Numbered from the stretch's first letter, positions 38,986 to 49,673 are shown. The stretch is DNA of 64,000 nt from Xanthomonas fragariae (GCF_017603965.1 NZ_CP071955.1:3567501-3631500); one strand, 5' to 3'. The notes: generated by a model not told the origin, from the sequence alone. Made by a program: numbers and translations.

Positions 38986-39678
38986 ATGAGCCCAGGAAAC
39001 ACGACGGTTGTCACTACGACGGTACGTAACGCTACCCCTTCACTGGCGCTAGACGCGGGCACCATCGAGCGTTTTCTGGCGCACAGCCACCGCAGGCGCT
39101 ATCCGACCCGGACCGATGTGTTCCGGCCAGGAGACCCTGCCGGCACCCTCTACTACGTGATCAGCGGCTCGGTAAGCATCATTGCCGAGGAAGATGACGA
39201 TCGTGAATTGGTGCTGGGCTACTTCGGCAGCGGCGAGTTTGTCGGAGAGATGGGGTTGTTCATCGAATCCGATACTCGGGAGGTGATCTTGCGCACCCGC
39301 ACCCAGTGCGAATTGGCCGAGATCAGCTACGAGCGGCTGCAGCAGCTGTTCCAGACCAGCCTGTCGCCGGATGCACCGCGGATCCTGTACGCGATCGGCG
39401 TTCAGCTTTCAAAACGGCTGCTCGACACCACAAGAAAGGCCAGCCGCTTGGCGTTCCTGGACGTGACCGACCGCATCGTGCGCACGTTGCACGATCTGTC
39501 CAAGGAGCCTGAGGCGATGAGCCATCCGCAGGGCACTCAATTGCGCGTATCGCGCCAGGAACTGGCACGCCTGGTCGGTTGCTCGCGTGAAATGGCCGGG
39601 CGGGTGCTCAAGAAGCTGCAAGTCGATGGCTTGCTGCATGCACGCGGGAAGACCGTCGTGCTGTACGGCACGCGCTGA
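38986..39678 (+). CDS. clp: CRP-like global regulator Clp
   Basis: 230 residues. The cyclic-nucleotide domain has RPGDPAGTLYYVISGSVSII and FGSGEFVGEMGLFIESDTRE; the C-terminal winged helix has SRQELARLVGCSREMAGRVL then KKLQVDGLLHARGKTVVLYG. In Xanthomonas this protein activates exoenzyme, exopolysaccharide and virulence genes and is inhibited by c-di-GMP rather than activated by cAMP. The sequence, including the extended N-terminus MSPGNTTVVTTTVRNATPSL, fits that protein. Position beside speD is the known one. Confidence 0.96.
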   Translation: MSPGNTTVVTTTVRNATPSLALDAGTIERFLAHSHRRRYPTRTDVFRPGDPAGTLYYVISGSVSIIAEEDDDRELVLGYFGSGEFVGEMGLFIESDTREVILRTRTQCELAEISYERLQQLFQTSLSPDAPRILYAIGVQLSKRLLDTTRKASRLAFLDVTDRIVRTLHDLSKEPEAMSHPQGTQLRVSRQELARLVGCSREMAGRVLKKLQVDGLLHARGKTVVLYGTR

Positions 39679-39682
39679 GTGG

Positions 39683-39722
39683 CACTCGGCGGTCGGTGTG
39701 GATTCGCACTGACCGCCGAGTG
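39683..39722. terminator. Perfect 12-bp hairpin after clp
   Basis: CACTCGGCGGTC and GACCGCCGAGTG pair perfectly around a 16-base loop, starting five bases after the clp stop. There is no T run, so it may stabilise the 3' end rather than terminate by itself. Confidence 0.55.
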
Positions 39723-40145
39723 GTCCGCGTGCGGCGACGGCATGCGGTGGTGGTGTGACGACCTTTTCGCCATCATCTCACCACCGCTTCTCCCGACGAA
39801 GCGGGCCGCAATCCTGAAGAGCGGGCGACCTGATCCAGTTCCGTAGCGATTGCAGGGTTGAAGACGGATCGACATTGACCGATCTCAGGCGAATAAGCGC
39901 CTGCTGATGGCACTGCGTTGTGGTTGTTGCTTAAGCATGTTTGATTGCGAGCTCTGCCTGCGTATGCTTGAGCTGGCTTGCGTTGCCACGCTTATCGAAA
40001 GACCCAAGCGTGATCGAGACCGTTGGTCGGGCCTCACCGCACGCGGTGGTCCGTTCTCTAGCTGACGCTTGCCGCGCCCGCCCTTCGCAAGCCGGAGCGC
40101 GATCGCTGCCAGTGTTCGCTTCCAACCCTCGCAAGCTTGAGCGCG
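39723..40145. other. Gene-free stretch between clp and the HAD gene
   Basis: No supported gene; the open frames are arginine-rich and without recognisable homology. Confidence 0.4.
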
Positions 40146-40862
40146 TTAAAGCGCCTTGCCGCCGCGGTCGCGACAACCCCAGTTGAGGATCGGCGTGCCT
40201 GCGGGCAGCACCTGGCGGAACAGGTCTTCGCGATTGGCTTTGGGATTGACCACTACCGGCGCACGCGCGGCTTTCAACAGCGGCAAATCTGCAGTGCTGT
40301 CCGAATAGGCGATGGCGATATCGGCGTAACCGCGCTCGCGCAGCATCCGCATCTTTTCTTCGCTGTGGCAGTGACGCCGCGCAGTGACCGCACCCAAGCG
40401 TGGGCCGACCGAACTGCCGATGACCGGTACATCCTGATGCGCGACAAATCCAAGAATCGCGCGGGCCAGCTCCGGCGGTGCGCCGGTAGCGACCACCACG
40501 CGGTCGCCAGCAGCACGATGTTCGGTGAACACCTTCAGGGCATGCGGTAACAGGCGCTGACGGATCTGCGCCTCATGCTTGAGCACGTATGCATCGATGA
40601 AGCGATTGAACTCGCGCGCACGGTGCAGGCCGAAGGTAGCGATCCACACATATCCGGACACGCCGCGGCGACGGGTCGGCAGTATTGCCACCATCGGGCC
40701 GAGGATCGGCGAGGCCAACAACGCGACCAGCAAGCGCAACGGGTTGCGCTTGATCAGCCAGGCGAACAGATGGCTGCCCGAATCGCCGTCATAAAGGGTG
40801 TGGTCGAAGTCGAAGACCACCAGCGGTGCGTCTTCGCGCGGCGTGGGATACGACTCAGTCAT
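40146..40862 (-). CDS. HAD-superfamily hydrolase, subfamily IB (SerB-like)
   Basis: 238 residues from an ATG at 40862 that overlaps the end of trpC by eight bases. Motif I is [16 protein letters not shown], motif II lies in [14 protein letters not shown], and motif III/IV in [16 protein letters not shown]. The insertion with [13 protein letters not shown] [20 protein letters not shown] suggests membrane contact. HAD-IB members are phosphoserine or lipid-phosphate phosphatases; the substrate here is not evident. Overlap with trpC points to translational coupling. Confidence 0.87.
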   Translation of the reverse strand: MTESYPTPREDAPLVVFDFDHTLYDGDSGSHLFAWLIKRNPLRLLVALLASPILGPMVAILPTRRRGVSGYVWIATFGLHRAREFNRFIDAYVLKHEAQIRQRLLPHALKVFTEHRAAGDRVVVATGAPPELARAILGFVAHQDVPVIGSSVGPRLGAVTARRHCHSEEKMRMLRERGYADIAIAYSDSTADLPLLKAARAPVVVNPKANREDLFRQVLPAGTPILNWGCRDRGGKAL

Positions 40863-41652
40863 GCGCAAAGAATAGCTGACGCAGCGACTCGCCTGGCTCG
40901 GGCGCGCGCATGAAGGTCTCGCCAACCAGAAACGCGTTCACACCGTGGCCGCGCATCAAATGCACATCGTCCGGCGTGACGATGCCGCTTTCAGTGACCA
41001 GAATGCGGTCGCGCGGCACCGCGGCGCGCATATCCAAGGTGGTCTGCAGCGAGACTTCGAAGGTGCGCAGATTGCGGTTGTTGATGCCGATCAGCGGCGC
41101 CGGTACCTGCACGGCACGCTCGAGCTCGTCGATGTCGTGCACTTCCACCAGCACGTCCAGACCGAGTTGCATGGCCAGGCCGGAAAGATCGGCCAGCTGC
41201 GCGTCTTCCAGCGCAGAGACGATCAGCAAGATGCAGTCGGCCCCAAGCACGCGCGCTTCGTAGACCTGGTAAGGGTCGACGGTGAAATCCTTGCGCAGCA
41301 CCGGCAGCGTGCAGGCTTCGCGCGCCTGGCGCAGATAGTCATCGGCCCCCTGGAAGAAATCCACATCGGTGAGCACCGACAGGCAGGTCGCACCGCCAAA
41401 TTCGTAGCTGACTGCGATATCAGCCGGGTGGAAGTTGGGCCGGATCACGCCTTTGGACGGGCTGGCCTTCTTGACTTCGGCGATCACAGCCGGGTCGCCG
41501 GCTGCAATGCTCGCCTGAATGGCGGCCGCAAACCCGCGCGTCGGCGGCAGATCAGCGCTACGCGCGATCAGCGAGGCCAACGGCGCGCGCGCGTTGCGCT
41601 CGGCGACTTCATCGGCCTTGCGGGCAAGAATGGTGTTGAGGATGTCGCTCAT
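40855..41652 (-). CDS. trpC: Indole-3-glycerol phosphate synthase
   Basis: 265 residues from [20 protein letters not shown]; closes the indole ring in tryptophan synthesis. The TIM-barrel landmarks are [20 protein letters not shown], the catalytic [46 protein letters not shown] and [12 protein letters not shown]. It is monofunctional, with no TrpF domain. It follows trpD after 138 bases. Confidence 0.97.
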   Translation of the reverse strand: MSDILNTILARKADEVAERNARAPLASLIARSADLPPTRGFAAAIQASIAAGDPAVIAEVKKASPSKGVIRPNFHPADIAVSYEFGGATCLSVLTDVDFFQGADDYLRQAREACTLPVLRKDFTVDPYQVYEARVLGADCILLIVSALEDAQLADLSGLAMQLGLDVLVEVHDIDELERAVQVPAPLIGINNRNLRTFEVSLQTTLDMRAAVPRDRILVTESGIVTPDDVHLMRGHGVNAFLVGETFMRAPEPGESLRQLFFAHD

Positions 41653-41790
41653 CGTATCGGGTCCTGGCGGGCGGGCATTATCGGTCAAGACGGCCGCAAC
41701 GGACCGCGGCTACACGCCAGTGCATAGCATGCCAGCGAGGCCGCGGATGCCGACCCGCGATTGCCACTGCGCTGCGGCGCTCGACATGGG

Positions 41791-42828
41791 TCAGGACTGC
41801 ATGGCAACCTGGCGGGTCAAAGCGACATAGGCGTCCACTTTGGCGCGTGCCGAGCCATCGGTAAGCACTGCGCGCGCGCGCGCGATGCCGTCGGCAATGC
41901 TGTCGGCTACACCGGCCACGTACAAAGCCGCACCGGCGTTGAGTGCCACGATGTCCAGCGCCGGGCCGGGCACGTTGTCCAGCACCTGTAGCAGCATCGT
42001 GCGCGATTGCGCGGCATCGGCCACCTTGAGGTTGCGGCTGGCCGACATGGCGATGCCGAAATCTTCTGGATGCACTTCATATTCATGGACCTTGCCATCG
42101 CGCAGTTCGCCGACCAGGGTGCCGGCACCGAGTGAGAGTTCGTCCATGCCATCGCGGCCCCACACCACCAGCGCGCGCTCGGCGCCCAGTTGCCGCAGCA
42201 CGCGCGCCTGGATGCCGACCAGATCCGGATGGAACACGCCCATCAAAATGTTCGGCGAGCCAGCCGGGTTGGTCAGTGGACCGAGGATGTTGAAGATGGT
42301 GCGCACGCCCATTTCGCGACGCACCGGCGCTACGACTTTCATGGCCGGGTGATGCACCGGCGCGTACATGAAGCCGATTCCGGTCTGCGCCAGCGAGGCG
42401 GCGACTTGCTCAGGCTGCAGTTCGATCACCGCGCCCAACGCTTCCAGCGCGTCGGCGCTGCCGGATTTGGACGAAACGCTGCGGTTGCCGTGCTTGGCGA
42501 CCTTGGCACCGCCGGCCGCGGCCACGAACATCGCGCAGGTCGAGATGTTGAAGGTGTGCGAGCCATCGCCGCCGGTGCCGACGATGTCGACCATGTGCTG
42601 ACGGTCAGTGACGTTCACGCGGCGCGAGAACTCGCGCATCACCGTGGCCGCACCGGCAATTTCACCGATGGTTTCCTTCTTGAGCCGCAGCCCGGTGAGG
42701 ATGGCGGCGACCATCATGTCGGACACCTCGCCGCGCATGATCTGCCGCATCAACTCGACCATTTCGTCATGGAAGATTTCGCGTTGTTCGATGACGCGCT
42801 GCAGCGCTTCTTGCGGAGTGATGGGCAT
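41791..42828 (-). CDS. trpD: Anthranilate phosphoribosyltransferase
   Basis: 345 residues from [20 protein letters not shown]; transfers phosphoribose to anthranilate. The PRPP-binding motif [39 protein letters not shown] and [20 protein letters not shown] are all conserved. The open frame upstream to 43176 lacks homology. It lies between the flavin reductase-like gene and trpC. Confidence 0.97.
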   Translation of the reverse strand: MPITPQEALQRVIEQREIFHDEMVELMRQIMRGEVSDMMVAAILTGLRLKKETIGEIAGAATVMREFSRRVNVTDRQHMVDIVGTGGDGSHTFNISTCAMFVAAAGGAKVAKHGNRSVSSKSGSADALEALGAVIELQPEQVAASLAQTGIGFMYAPVHHPAMKVVAPVRREMGVRTIFNILGPLTNPAGSPNILMGVFHPDLVGIQARVLRQLGAERALVVWGRDGMDELSLGAGTLVGELRDGKVHEYEVHPEDFGIAMSASRNLKVADAAQSRTMLLQVLDNVPGPALDIVALNAGAALYVAGVADSIADGIARARAVLTDGSARAKVDAYVALTRQVAMQS

Positions 42829-42950
42829 GGGGCAAACCGTGGCGATACGTGGGAAAGATATGCCGAGCCGCCTTGCGACCAGCTCGATCAGAGTGGGCGA
42901 CTGCAGGTACCAGCCGTAGCGCCGAGGCGAAACGGCCGTGCCTGCGGCGA

Positions 42951-43583
42951 TCATCGATCTGGACGCTTCATGCGAAAACGCGCCTGCGGCTGCACTTCGA
43001 AATAATCCGCCGGACCACCGGCGCGCAGGATCGTCTGCACCGCTGCCGGATCGTAGATGCCGTCGTGCAGCGCCGCGCGCGAGAGATGTACGCCGACCAC
43101 TTCGCCCAATACCAGCCAGGTTTCGATGGCCTGCCTGCTTGCAGTCTGCAACGGCAACAGCTGGCTGAGCCGGCACTCGAAACTGACCGGGCTTGCCGCA
43201 ACGCGCGGGGCGCCGATCAGGCGCGACGGCGCCATCTGCAAGCCTGCCAATACGAACTCGTCCACCTCCGCCGGCACCATCGCCGCACTGGCATTCATCG
43301 CCTCGGCCAGGGGGCGCGTGGACAGATTCCAGGTGAACTCGCCGGTGGCTTCGATATTGCGCAGGCTGTCCTTGCGACCGATGCTGGCAAAGCCCACGAT
43401 CGGCGGCACGTAATTGAAGGCATTGAAGAAGCTGTAAGGCGCCAGATTGGCAATGCCATCGGCGCTGCGCGAGCCGATCCAGCCGATCGGTCGTGGACCA
43501 ACGATGGCATTGAACGGATCGTGCGGCAGCCCGTGGCCGTGGGCGGGCTCGTAGAAGTGGACGCTGTCGCTGGCGGTGCTCAT
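42951..43583 (-). CDS. Flavin reductase-like FMN-binding protein
   Basis: 210 residues from [40 protein letters not shown] and [20 protein letters not shown] are the FMN-binding signature of the flavin-reductase-like split-barrel family; [19 protein letters not shown] follows. Function beyond FMN binding is not established. It sits within the trp cluster between trpG and trpD on the same strand and may be co-transcribed. Confidence 0.85.
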   Translation of the reverse strand: MSTASDSVHFYEPAHGHGLPHDPFNAIVGPRPIGWIGSRSADGIANLAPYSFFNAFNYVPPIVGFASIGRKDSLRNIEATGEFTWNLSTRPLAEAMNASAAMVPAEVDEFVLAGLQMAPSRLIGAPRVAASPVSFECRLSQLLPLQTASRQAIETWLVLGEVVGVHLSRAALHDGIYDPAAVQTILRAGGPADYFEVQPQARFRMKRPDR

Positions 43584-43763
43584 CGTGATCCGGTTGCAGG
43601 CGTAGGAAGAAGCGCAGGGGAAATCATCTGCTCTGCGCCTTGCAGCGCAAGTGATCGCAGGCATCGCACTGCTGCGCAGCCGATGCACCGACGCCGCTGA
43701 AAAATGCATCGACACTGATGAAGACTGCATCGACATCGACGGCGTGCGCGCTGCCCATTTCGC

Positions 43764-44345
43764 TCAGCGCTGCAGAAAGTTCTTCAACAAGGCATGCCCG
43801 TGCTGGGTCAGGATCGATTCGGGATGGAACTGCACTCCTTCGACCGGAAACTGGCGATGCCGCAGGCCCATGATCTCTTCGATCGAGCCATCCGGATTCT
43901 CGGTCCAGGCGGTGACTTCCAGCACGTCCGGCAAGGTGGTTTTGTCCACCACCAGCGAGTGGTAGCGGGTGGCCTCGTAGCTGTCTGGCAGCCCGGCAAA
44001 CACGCCCTTGCCTTGGTGGCGGATCGGCGATGTCTTGCCATGCATGATGTTGTCGGCGCGGATCACATCACCGCCATAGACCTGACCGATACTTTGATGC
44101 CCGAGACAAACGCCCAGGATCGGCGTGGTCTGGCCCAGTTGTTCGATCAGCTGCAGCGAGATGCCGGCCTCGTTTGGCGTGCACGGGCCGGGAGAGATCA
44201 CGATACGCTGCGGCTTGAGCACAGCGATCTGATCGACGCTCATCGCATCGTTGCGCACCACCGTGACCTCGGCGCCCAGCGCCTGCAGGTACTGCACGAG
44301 GTTATAGGTGAAGCTGTCGTAGTTGTCGAGCATCAAGACATTCAT
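43764..44345 (-). CDS. trpG: Anthranilate synthase component II (glutamine amidotransferase)
   Basis: 193 residues; provides ammonia to Trp[32 protein letters not shown], the catalytic cysteine in [15 protein letters not shown], and His/Glu in [14 protein letters not shown] are all present. MITE copy 7 ends only 30 bases upstream of its ATG, and an IS and a gene fragment separate it from trpE. Its ancestral promoter may therefore have been displaced. Confidence 0.97.
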   Translation of the reverse strand: MNVLMLDNYDSFTYNLVQYLQALGAEVTVVRNDAMSVDQIAVLKPQRIVISPGPCTPNEAGISLQLIEQLGQTTPILGVCLGHQSIGQVYGGDVIRADNIMHGKTSPIRHQGKGVFAGLPDSYEATRYHSLVVDKTTLPDVLEVTAWTENPDGSIEEIMGLRHRQFPVEGVQFHPESILTQHGHALLKNFLQR

Positions 44346-44375
44346 CGCCTTAACCTAATTGATCTTATTTGATAA

Positions 44376-44516
44376 AAGTGGCTAACAAAACGTAGCGAGC
44401 AGTCGCCAGGTGTGTGCGGACGGCGCGGAGGACCCTTAGTGTACAAGTGGTACACGCCGATTCCGAGCACCGGTCGCGCCCGCCTGACGGCTACGCAGTA
44501 GTTTTGTTAGCCACTC
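44376..44516 (+). mobile_element. MITE copy 7 (141 bp), upstream of trpG
   Basis: Ends AAGTGGCTAACAAAAC and GTTTTGTTAGCCACTC with TAA duplications at 44373-44375 and 44517-44519. Both ends carry the GTGG/CCAC variant instead of GCGG/CCGC. The trpG start lies 30 bases to the left, reading away from the element. Confidence 0.92.
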
Positions 44517-44519
44517 TAA

Positions 44520-44834
44520 TTTTTTCACTGCACCACCGGGAGATACGTACCGATCTACGCATGTAAAGTCGAAGAAGAGGCCAAGGAGGTAAGCGATCGT
44601 GGCCACCACCACCCTCGGTCGGGATCTGGCAGCACTAACGGTTGAGAGTGAGACCAATAGTGTGTCACAGCGCGCTCAAGCGCATAAGATCGCACCCCGC
44701 ATGGGAGCTAGTGCTCTCAGCTCAGACGTGAAGGAAGCGTCAAGACATTCGCACACCTAGCGGGCATCAAAGCTGAGATATCTACAGGAGGCAAGACAAC
44801 TTTCTTGATTAGGACGAGCCTCCATTCCGGGAGC
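44520..44834. other. Region between MITE copy 7 and the IS, mostly without recognisable genes
   Basis: About 315 bases with no clear homology apart from one short possible gene. A second frame near its end reads TFAHLAGIKAEISTGGKT and continues to the IS border; together they may be a frameshifted relic. Confidence 0.35.
44599..44760 (+). CDS. Possible small protein (53 aa) with strong ribosome site
   Basis: A GTG at 44599 is preceded by AAGGAGGT with an eight-base spacer, the best Shine-Dalgarno match in this area. The product begins VATTTLGRDLAALTVESETN and ends at a TAG at 44758. No family recognised. A second frame continues beyond with protein-like sequence, so this could be the 5' part of a frameshifted gene. 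Not supported by homology. Confidence 0.3.
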   Translation: MATTTLGRDLAALTVESETNSVSQRAQAHKIAPRMGASALSSDVKEASRHSHT

Positions 44835-44837
44835 TAA

Positions 44838-45703
44838 GAGCGGCTAACAAAACTCAGGAAGAAGCCGTAAGCAGATGATCGAGCAAGCAAGCGATAGCAA
44901 CGCCATGTGGGTATCGATGCGGCGTTCGAAGCGAATGCGCAGTTTGCCCATGCCAGCGAACCAGGCATGTGTGCGCTCCACGACCCAGCGATGACGTCCC
45001 AACCTGTCGTTACGTTCGGTGCCCTTGCGTGCGATCCGTGCAAGGATGCCGCGCTGCTTGAGAACGGTGCGACGCCGTTGGATGTCGTAGGCCCTGTCGG
45101 CATGCAGTGTGTCTGGCCAGCGTCGCGGGCGCCCTGGTCTTCCGGAGATTGGAGCCAGGGCGTCAATCGACTCCTCAAAAACCACCGAGTCGTGCCGATT
45201 GGCGCCGGTGACGCATACCGCCAACGGGACGCCGTTGCGATCGACGATCAGATGCCGTTTGCTGCCGAGTTTGCCGCGATCGGTCGGGTTTGGCCCGGTG
45301 TAGGCGCCCACCGGGGGGAGGCCCCACTGGCGGCGTCCAGACTTGCCCGGCTCAGATCCAGCCGATCGGTGCGACGTCGCTCGGTCAGCAACACCTGATG
45401 CAGACGATGCCACACACCTGCGGCCTGCCAATCACGCAACCGGCGCCAGCAGGTCATGCCGCTGCCATAGCCGAGTTCCATCGGCAGGTCTTCCCATGGA
45501 ATGCCCGTCCGCAAGACATAGACGATGCCGTTGAGGGCTTGTTTATCACTGATACGTGGCCTTCCACCTTTGGGGGAACACTTCACTTGTGGAATCAGTG
45601 GCTCGATACGCTTCCACAGCGCAATGGGGATCTCTTTGCGACGTGTCATGCCCTAATTTTTGCCAACAGCGAGACAACATTCAAGGGGTTTTGTTAGCTG
45701 CTC
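44838..45703 (-). mobile_element. IS5-family element (866 bp), probable autonomous partner of the MITEs
   Basis: Ends GAGCGGCTAACAAAAC (left) and, reversed, GAGCAGCTAACAAAAC (right), 15 of 16 identical, with TAA duplications at 44835-44837 and 45704-45706. These ends and the target size match all MITE copies in the window. Internal sequence outside the ends is unrelated to the MITE core. It encodes a two-frame transposase of the IS427-group kind on the minus strand and appears complete. Confidence 0.93.
44844..45649 (-). CDS. IS5-family (IS427-group) transposase in two overlapping frames
   Basis: OrfA (45649-45248) begins MTRRKEIPIALWKRIEPLIP and has RISDKQALNGIVYVLRTGIP. OrfB homology continues from about 45310 as GPNPTDRGKLGSKRHLIVD with NGVPLAVCVTGANRHDS, LHADRAYDIQRRR (second D) and RWVVERTHAWFAGMGKLRI (E). 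The first D is in SRASLDAAS. A run of six C on the coding strand, at 45313-45318 where the frames meet, is a plausible slippage site, so the split is probably programmed frameshifting typical of the group rather than damage. Confidence 0.9.
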
Positions 45704-46139
45704 TAACTCCTACAAGAGATTCCAGATCGGTACATTCGCGCCGACCAAGGTCGCTTGGGGGCATGAAAATCGGACGACTGGCTTTCGCGTTTGTGGTCAA
45801 GGCTCTGACGCTGTCCGCGTGGAATGCCGTATAGGCGGTGCGGATATGAATCCTTACCTAGCCTTCGCGGGGCTGATTGCGGCAGGTCTGGCAGGCATCG
45901 ACGAGCAACTGTCGTTGCAAGAACCATTCGCGGGCGACGCTTATCACGGTGAGGGATTACCGGAGATTCCGAAAACGCTGAGAGCTGCCATCGACATCAG
46001 TTCGCAATCGAAATGGCTGCACGAGGTGCTAGGCGATGAGGTCGTCGACCACTACATACACGCCGCGCAATGGGAACAAGCCGAATACGATAGGCGCGTT
46101 ACGGATTGGGAATTGCTTAGAGGATTCGAAAGAGGTTGA
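45704..46139 (+). pseudogene. 3' fragment of a glutamine-synthetase-family gene
   Basis: From the IS border the frame reads NSYKRFQIGTFAPTKVAWGH then ENRTTGFRVCGQGSDAVRVE, CRIGGADMNPYLAFAGLIAA and LPEIPKTLREA-like LPEIPKTLRAAIDISSQSKW, ending at 46139. This is the C-terminal third of a GlnA/PuuA-type gamma-glutamyl ligase (R-x-G-x-N-R ATP-binding and NPYLAFAA motifs). The N-terminal two thirds are not found on the other side of the IS, so a deletion accompanied or followed the insertion. It is transcribed opposite to the flanking trp genes. Confidence 0.85.
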
Positions 46140-46279
46140 GTCGCGGTTTGCTGGGAGATGTGGAAATGCGTACGATCCAGCGACGTTTTCCAGCTGGGGT
46201 GCGCAGATGCCTGCTAACTGCGCGCGCCCAGCATAACGCCCTTTTGGCCAACAGCGCGCTACGCTGCCCTGCCCGTCCA

Positions 46280-47755
46280 TCACAGACCTTTAGCCGCCTG
46301 GGCAACCGCGCGGAACAGCGCGCGACCCTTGTTCATCGTCTCCTGCCATTCCAGGTCGGGGTCGGAGTCGTAGACCACGCCGCCGCCGGCTTGCACGTAG
46401 AGATAGCCGTCCTGGATGACCGCGGTGCGGATGGCAATCGCCGTATCGGCATCGCCGTGCCAACCGATGTAGCCGACCGCGCCCGAATACACGTTGCGCT
46501 TGACTGGCTCCAGCTCGCGGATGATCTCCAGCGCGCGGATCTTCGGCGCGCCGCTGACGGTGCCGGCCGGGAAGGTGGCACGCAGCACATCGCTGTAATT
46601 CATGCCCGCTTTGAGCGTGCCGGTGACTTCGCTGACGATATGCATGACATGGCTATAGCGTTCGATCACGAACTGCTCGCCGACTGTCACTGTGCCAGGT
46701 TCGGCGACGCGGCCGACATCGTTGCGACCCAGATCGATCAGCATCACGTGCTCGGCGCGCTCCTTCGGATCGGCCAGCAGCTCGGCTTCCAGCGCCTTGT
46801 CCTGCTCGGCCGTGGCACCACGCGGACGGGTGCCGGCAATCGGCCGCACGGTCACCACGCCATCGCGCAAACGCGCCAGAATTTCCGGCGATGAGCCGAC
46901 GACCTGCGTGCCACCGACATCGAGAAAATACATGTACGGCGATGGATTGAGCGCCCGCAAGGCGCGATATACGTCCACCGGGCGCGCACGGAAAGGTACG
47001 CGTAACCGCTGCGACGGCACCACCTGGAAGATGTCGCCAGCGCGCACGTATTCCTGCGCCTTGCGCACCACCGCGTGATATTCCTCGCGGGTGAATGAGG
47101 AGTGGAAATCCGCTTCGTCGATCGCGTCGGAAATCTGCGCCTGCGGATAACCTGCGCCACCCTGACGCAGGCGATGCGCCAGCTCGTCCAGACGCCGATT
47201 GGCGCGCAAGTAGGCCTGCGGTTGGCGTGGGTCGGCATGCACAATCAGGTACAAACGCCCCTTGAGATTGTCGAACACCGCCAGCTCTTCGGAGAGCATC
47301 AGCAGGATGTCGGGGGTGCCGAGTTCGTCGGGTTTATCGCCGCTGCCCAGCCGCGGTTCGATGTACTGGATGCACTCGAAGCCGAACCAGCCGACCAGGC
47401 CGCCGGTGAAGCCGGGCAAGCCGTCGAGCTGCGGCACCGAGTGCTCGGCGCGCAGGGCGTCGACCTCGGCCAGCGGGTCGGCGACCTCGCGGCTTTCCAG
47501 CACTTCGCCGTGCTCGCTGATGTCCAGCGTGTGGCCACGGAAGCTGTATACGCGCCGCGCCGGCAGGCCGATGATGGAATAGCGCCCGAAGCGTTCGCCG
47601 CCTTCGACCGATTCGAACAGATAGGTGTAGGCGCCGTCGGCGAGCTTCAGATAGACCGATAGCGGCGTGTCCAGATCGGACAGCACTTCGCGGACAACGG
47701 GGATACGGGTGTGACCTTCAGCGGCCTGGCGCTGGAACTGCTCTGCAGTGATCAA
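46280..47755 (-). CDS. trpE: Anthranilate synthase component I
   Basis: 491 residues from a TTG at 47755 ([18 protein letters not shown] follows), chosen because AAGGAAAG sits nine bases upstream and the extra N-terminal residues of the longer frame are not conserved. Landmarks: [20 protein letters not shown] (tryptophan feedback site region), [47 protein letters not shown] and [18 protein letters not shown]. It should pair with TrpG, whose gene is now 1.9 kb downstream beyond mobile elements. Confidence 0.96.
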   Translation of the reverse strand: MITAEQFQRQAAEGHTRIPVVREVLSDLDTPLSVYLKLADGAYTYLFESVEGGERFGRYSIIGLPARRVYSFRGHTLDISEHGEVLESREVADPLAEVDALRAEHSVPQLDGLPGFTGGLVGWFGFECIQYIEPRLGSGDKPDELGTPDILLMLSEELAVFDNLKGRLYLIVHADPRQPQAYLRANRRLDELAHRLRQGGAGYPQAQISDAIDEADFHSSFTREEYHAVVRKAQEYVRAGDIFQVVPSQRLRVPFRARPVDVYRALRALNPSPYMYFLDVGGTQVVGSSPEILARLRDGVVTVRPIAGTRPRGATAEQDKALEAELLADPKERAEHVMLIDLGRNDVGRVAEPGTVTVGEQFVIERYSHVMHIVSEVTGTLKAGMNYSDVLRATFPAGTVSGAPKIRALEIIRELEPVKRNVYSGAVGYIGWHGDADTAIAIRTAVIQDGYLYVQAGGGVVYDSDPDLEWQETMNKGRALFRAVAQAAKGL

Positions 47756-48015
47756 GACGGCTTTCCTTCCGGGACTCTGTGGCGGGGCGGACGACGGCAA
47801 CGGGGCACCATCGCCACCAGCGGCGAGCGGAAGAGAAGGAGCGTGGAGTCGTCAGGCGGGACACGGAGCTACTGTAGCGCAACTGCTGGCGCAGGGCAGC
47901 AGGCAGCTGGCGGAGCCGTTCGAATTGCGAAGCTGTAAGCGGCAATGGTGCTGCCCGGCATGGCCGGTTGCACCGACCGAAATCGCGCGCGCGCCGCCCT
48001 TCCAACTCCCGATTC

Positions 48016-48945
48016 TCAAACTCCAAGCAACGGGCAATCGACAGGCAAATGCATCCGCAACCGCGCCGGTGCGCATTCGATGCGGAAATGCAGCGAGGTC
48101 TCCGGTTCGCCGTCCAGGTTCAAGGTCAGCGGCTGATGAGAGCTGATTTCCAGCCACGGCAAGCGCGCGCGCACGGCCACACGTTCCAGTGCGGCCTGTT
48201 TGCCGCCGGTGACCAGCGCGCCAAGCGTGGCGGCGACTTCGCCGTTGAGCGCGGGCACGATGGTGACGTCGAGCAGGCCATCGTCGATCAGCGCTTCCGG
48301 GCACAGTGCCTGACCGCCGCCGGCCTGACGCCCGTTGCCCAGGCCCAATGCGATGAACTCGCCTTCCCAGCTGAAATCCGGGCCGCTGAAGCGGGCGCTG
48401 ATCGGGTCGATTCGGCCCAGCCGCGACATGCCGGTGATCAGGTAAGCCAGGCCGCCGAGCATCTTTTTCAAGCCTTCGTCGGTTTCGACGGTGACCTGGG
48501 TGCCGAAGCCGCCGCTGGCGACGTTGGCGCACCAGTGCGGGCCGTGCTCGGCATCGATGCGCAGCAGATCGATCGGTTGGGCGGCACGCTCGGCGATCAG
48601 ATTCAGCGCATTTAACGGCTCGATCGGCAGAGTGGCGGCAGTGGCGAAGTCGTTGGCGGTGCCCAGCGGCACCAGACCCAGCGACGGCAGCGTGGCAGCG
48701 TCGGCATCGTGATGCGCGAGCGCGGCAGCCACTTCGCTCAGAGTGCCGTCGCCACCGGCGGCGACCACCGTGTGCACACCATCGGCAACCGCTTCGCCGA
48801 CATAGCGCTCGGCGTCGCCGTCTTCCCAGGTGACCCGCACGTCCAGCTGGATGCCGCGCTTGCGCAGCGTTCTCACCGCCTCACGCAGGTCCGGATTGTC
48901 GGTGGACTTGCCGTTAAGAATCAGACGCCAGTGGAGCGGGGCCAT
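48016..48945 (-). CDS. yegS: YegS-like lipid kinase
   Basis: 309 residues, diacylglycerol-kinase catalytic fold. [20 protein letters not shown] starts the protein; [17 protein letters not shown] is the GGDGT phosphate-binding motif; [20 protein letters not shown] and [20 protein letters not shown] follow. E. coli YegS phosphorylates phosphatidylglycerol in vitro; the physiological substrate is unknown. Same strand as trpE, 260 bases upstream of it. Confidence 0.93.
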   Translation of the reverse strand: MAPLHWRLILNGKSTDNPDLREAVRTLRKRGIQLDVRVTWEDGDAERYVGEAVADGVHTVVAAGGDGTLSEVAAALAHHDADAATLPSLGLVPLGTANDFATAATLPIEPLNALNLIAERAAQPIDLLRIDAEHGPHWCANVASGGFGTQVTVETDEGLKKMLGGLAYLITGMSRLGRIDPISARFSGPDFSWEGEFIALGLGNGRQAGGGQALCPEALIDDGLLDVTIVPALNGEVAATLGALVTGGKQAALERVAVRARLPWLEISSHQPLTLNLDGEPETSLHFRIECAPARLRMHLPVDCPLLGV

Positions 48946-49087
48946 GCGCGCTGCCGATGCTGTAAGGGTGATGGGCGCAGGCTAGCAGCGCGCCGATGCG
49001 TGGATCGTGAATGGGCAGCGCCACCAGGCTGTCATTGGCATGTCATCGATCACACGGAGGATGGAAGGCCATAGCAGGGACGACGGG

Positions 49088-49148
49088 CGGAGGCAGGATC
49101 AGCCTCCAATTTTCTCGAAGGCCGCTCCTGTTGGGGCGGCCTTCTTTT
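49088..49148 (+). ncRNA. Candidate small RNA 3' end: hairpin plus orphan terminator
   Basis: GGAGGC-AGGATCA-GCCTCC (49088-49106) is followed nine bases on by a 12-bp terminator stem (GAAGGCCGCTCC, TGTT, GGGGCGGCCTTC at 49116-49143) and five T. It points along the plus strand, while both neighbouring genes are on the minus strand, so it ends no annotated gene. The 5' end of any such RNA is not defined; the available space begins at 48946. Confidence 0.45.
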
Positions 49149-49181
49149 TGCGTGGCGCATTGTTGTGTGGTGCACTTGCGC

Positions 49182-49673
49182 TCAAGCGCCAGCCGCAAAC
49201 GCCACCAGCCGCTCGCCGTCGATCCGGTACATGGTCCAGCCATTCATCGGGCGCGCACCGGCGGCCTGATAGAAGTCGATGGCGGGTTGATTCCAGTCCA
49301 GCACCGACCATTCGAAGCGGCCGCAGCCACGCTGCACGGCCAACTGCGCCAGATGGTGCAACAACGCCAGGCCGGCGCCCCGCCCGCGCGCCTGCGGACG
49401 CACAAACAGGTCTTCCAGATACAACCCGTTGCGGCCGAGCCAGGTCGAGTAGTTGAAGAAATACACCGCAAATCCCAATGCCTGCCCGTCGTGCTCGCAG
49501 ATCAGCGCGTGCGCGGTGGCGCCGTCGCCGAACAAACTGGCGCGCAGATCCTCCGGGCTGGCCTTGACCGCATCGGGCTGGCGCTCGTACACCGCCAGCG
49601 CGGTGATCAACTCGTGCGGCAGCGACGCGTCGTCGGGTGTGGCAGCGCGGATCTGCAGCGCGGTGGGGCTCAT
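49182..49673 (-). CDS. GNAT-family N-acetyltransferase
   Basis: 163 residues from the ATG at 49673, which overlaps the rpe stop as [24 protein letters not shown] begins the fold; the acetyl-CoA loop is [20 protein letters not shown] (RxxGxG/A form), then [20 protein letters not shown]. This is close to the diamine/thialysine acetyltransferase branch (SSAT-like: [18 protein letters not shown]). Substrate is inferred only from that similarity. Confidence 0.9.
   Translation of the reverse strand: MSPTALQIRAATPDDASLPHELITALAVYERQPDAVKASPEDLRASLFGDGATAHALICEHDGQALGFAVYFFNYSTWLGRNGLYLEDLFVRPQARGRGAGLALLHHLAQLAVQRGCGRFEWSVLDWNQPAIDFYQAAGARPMNGWTMYRIDGERLVAFAAGA

Noticed and set aside
42829..43176. 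N-terminal extension of trpD
   Set aside because: No homology before MPITPQEAL, and the extension overlaps the flavin reductase-like gene in another frame.
45248..45431. Frameshift in the 866-bp IS transposase as damage
   Set aside because: IS5-family IS427-group elements normally use two overlapping frames, and a C6 run lies at the switch point, so it is probably functional.
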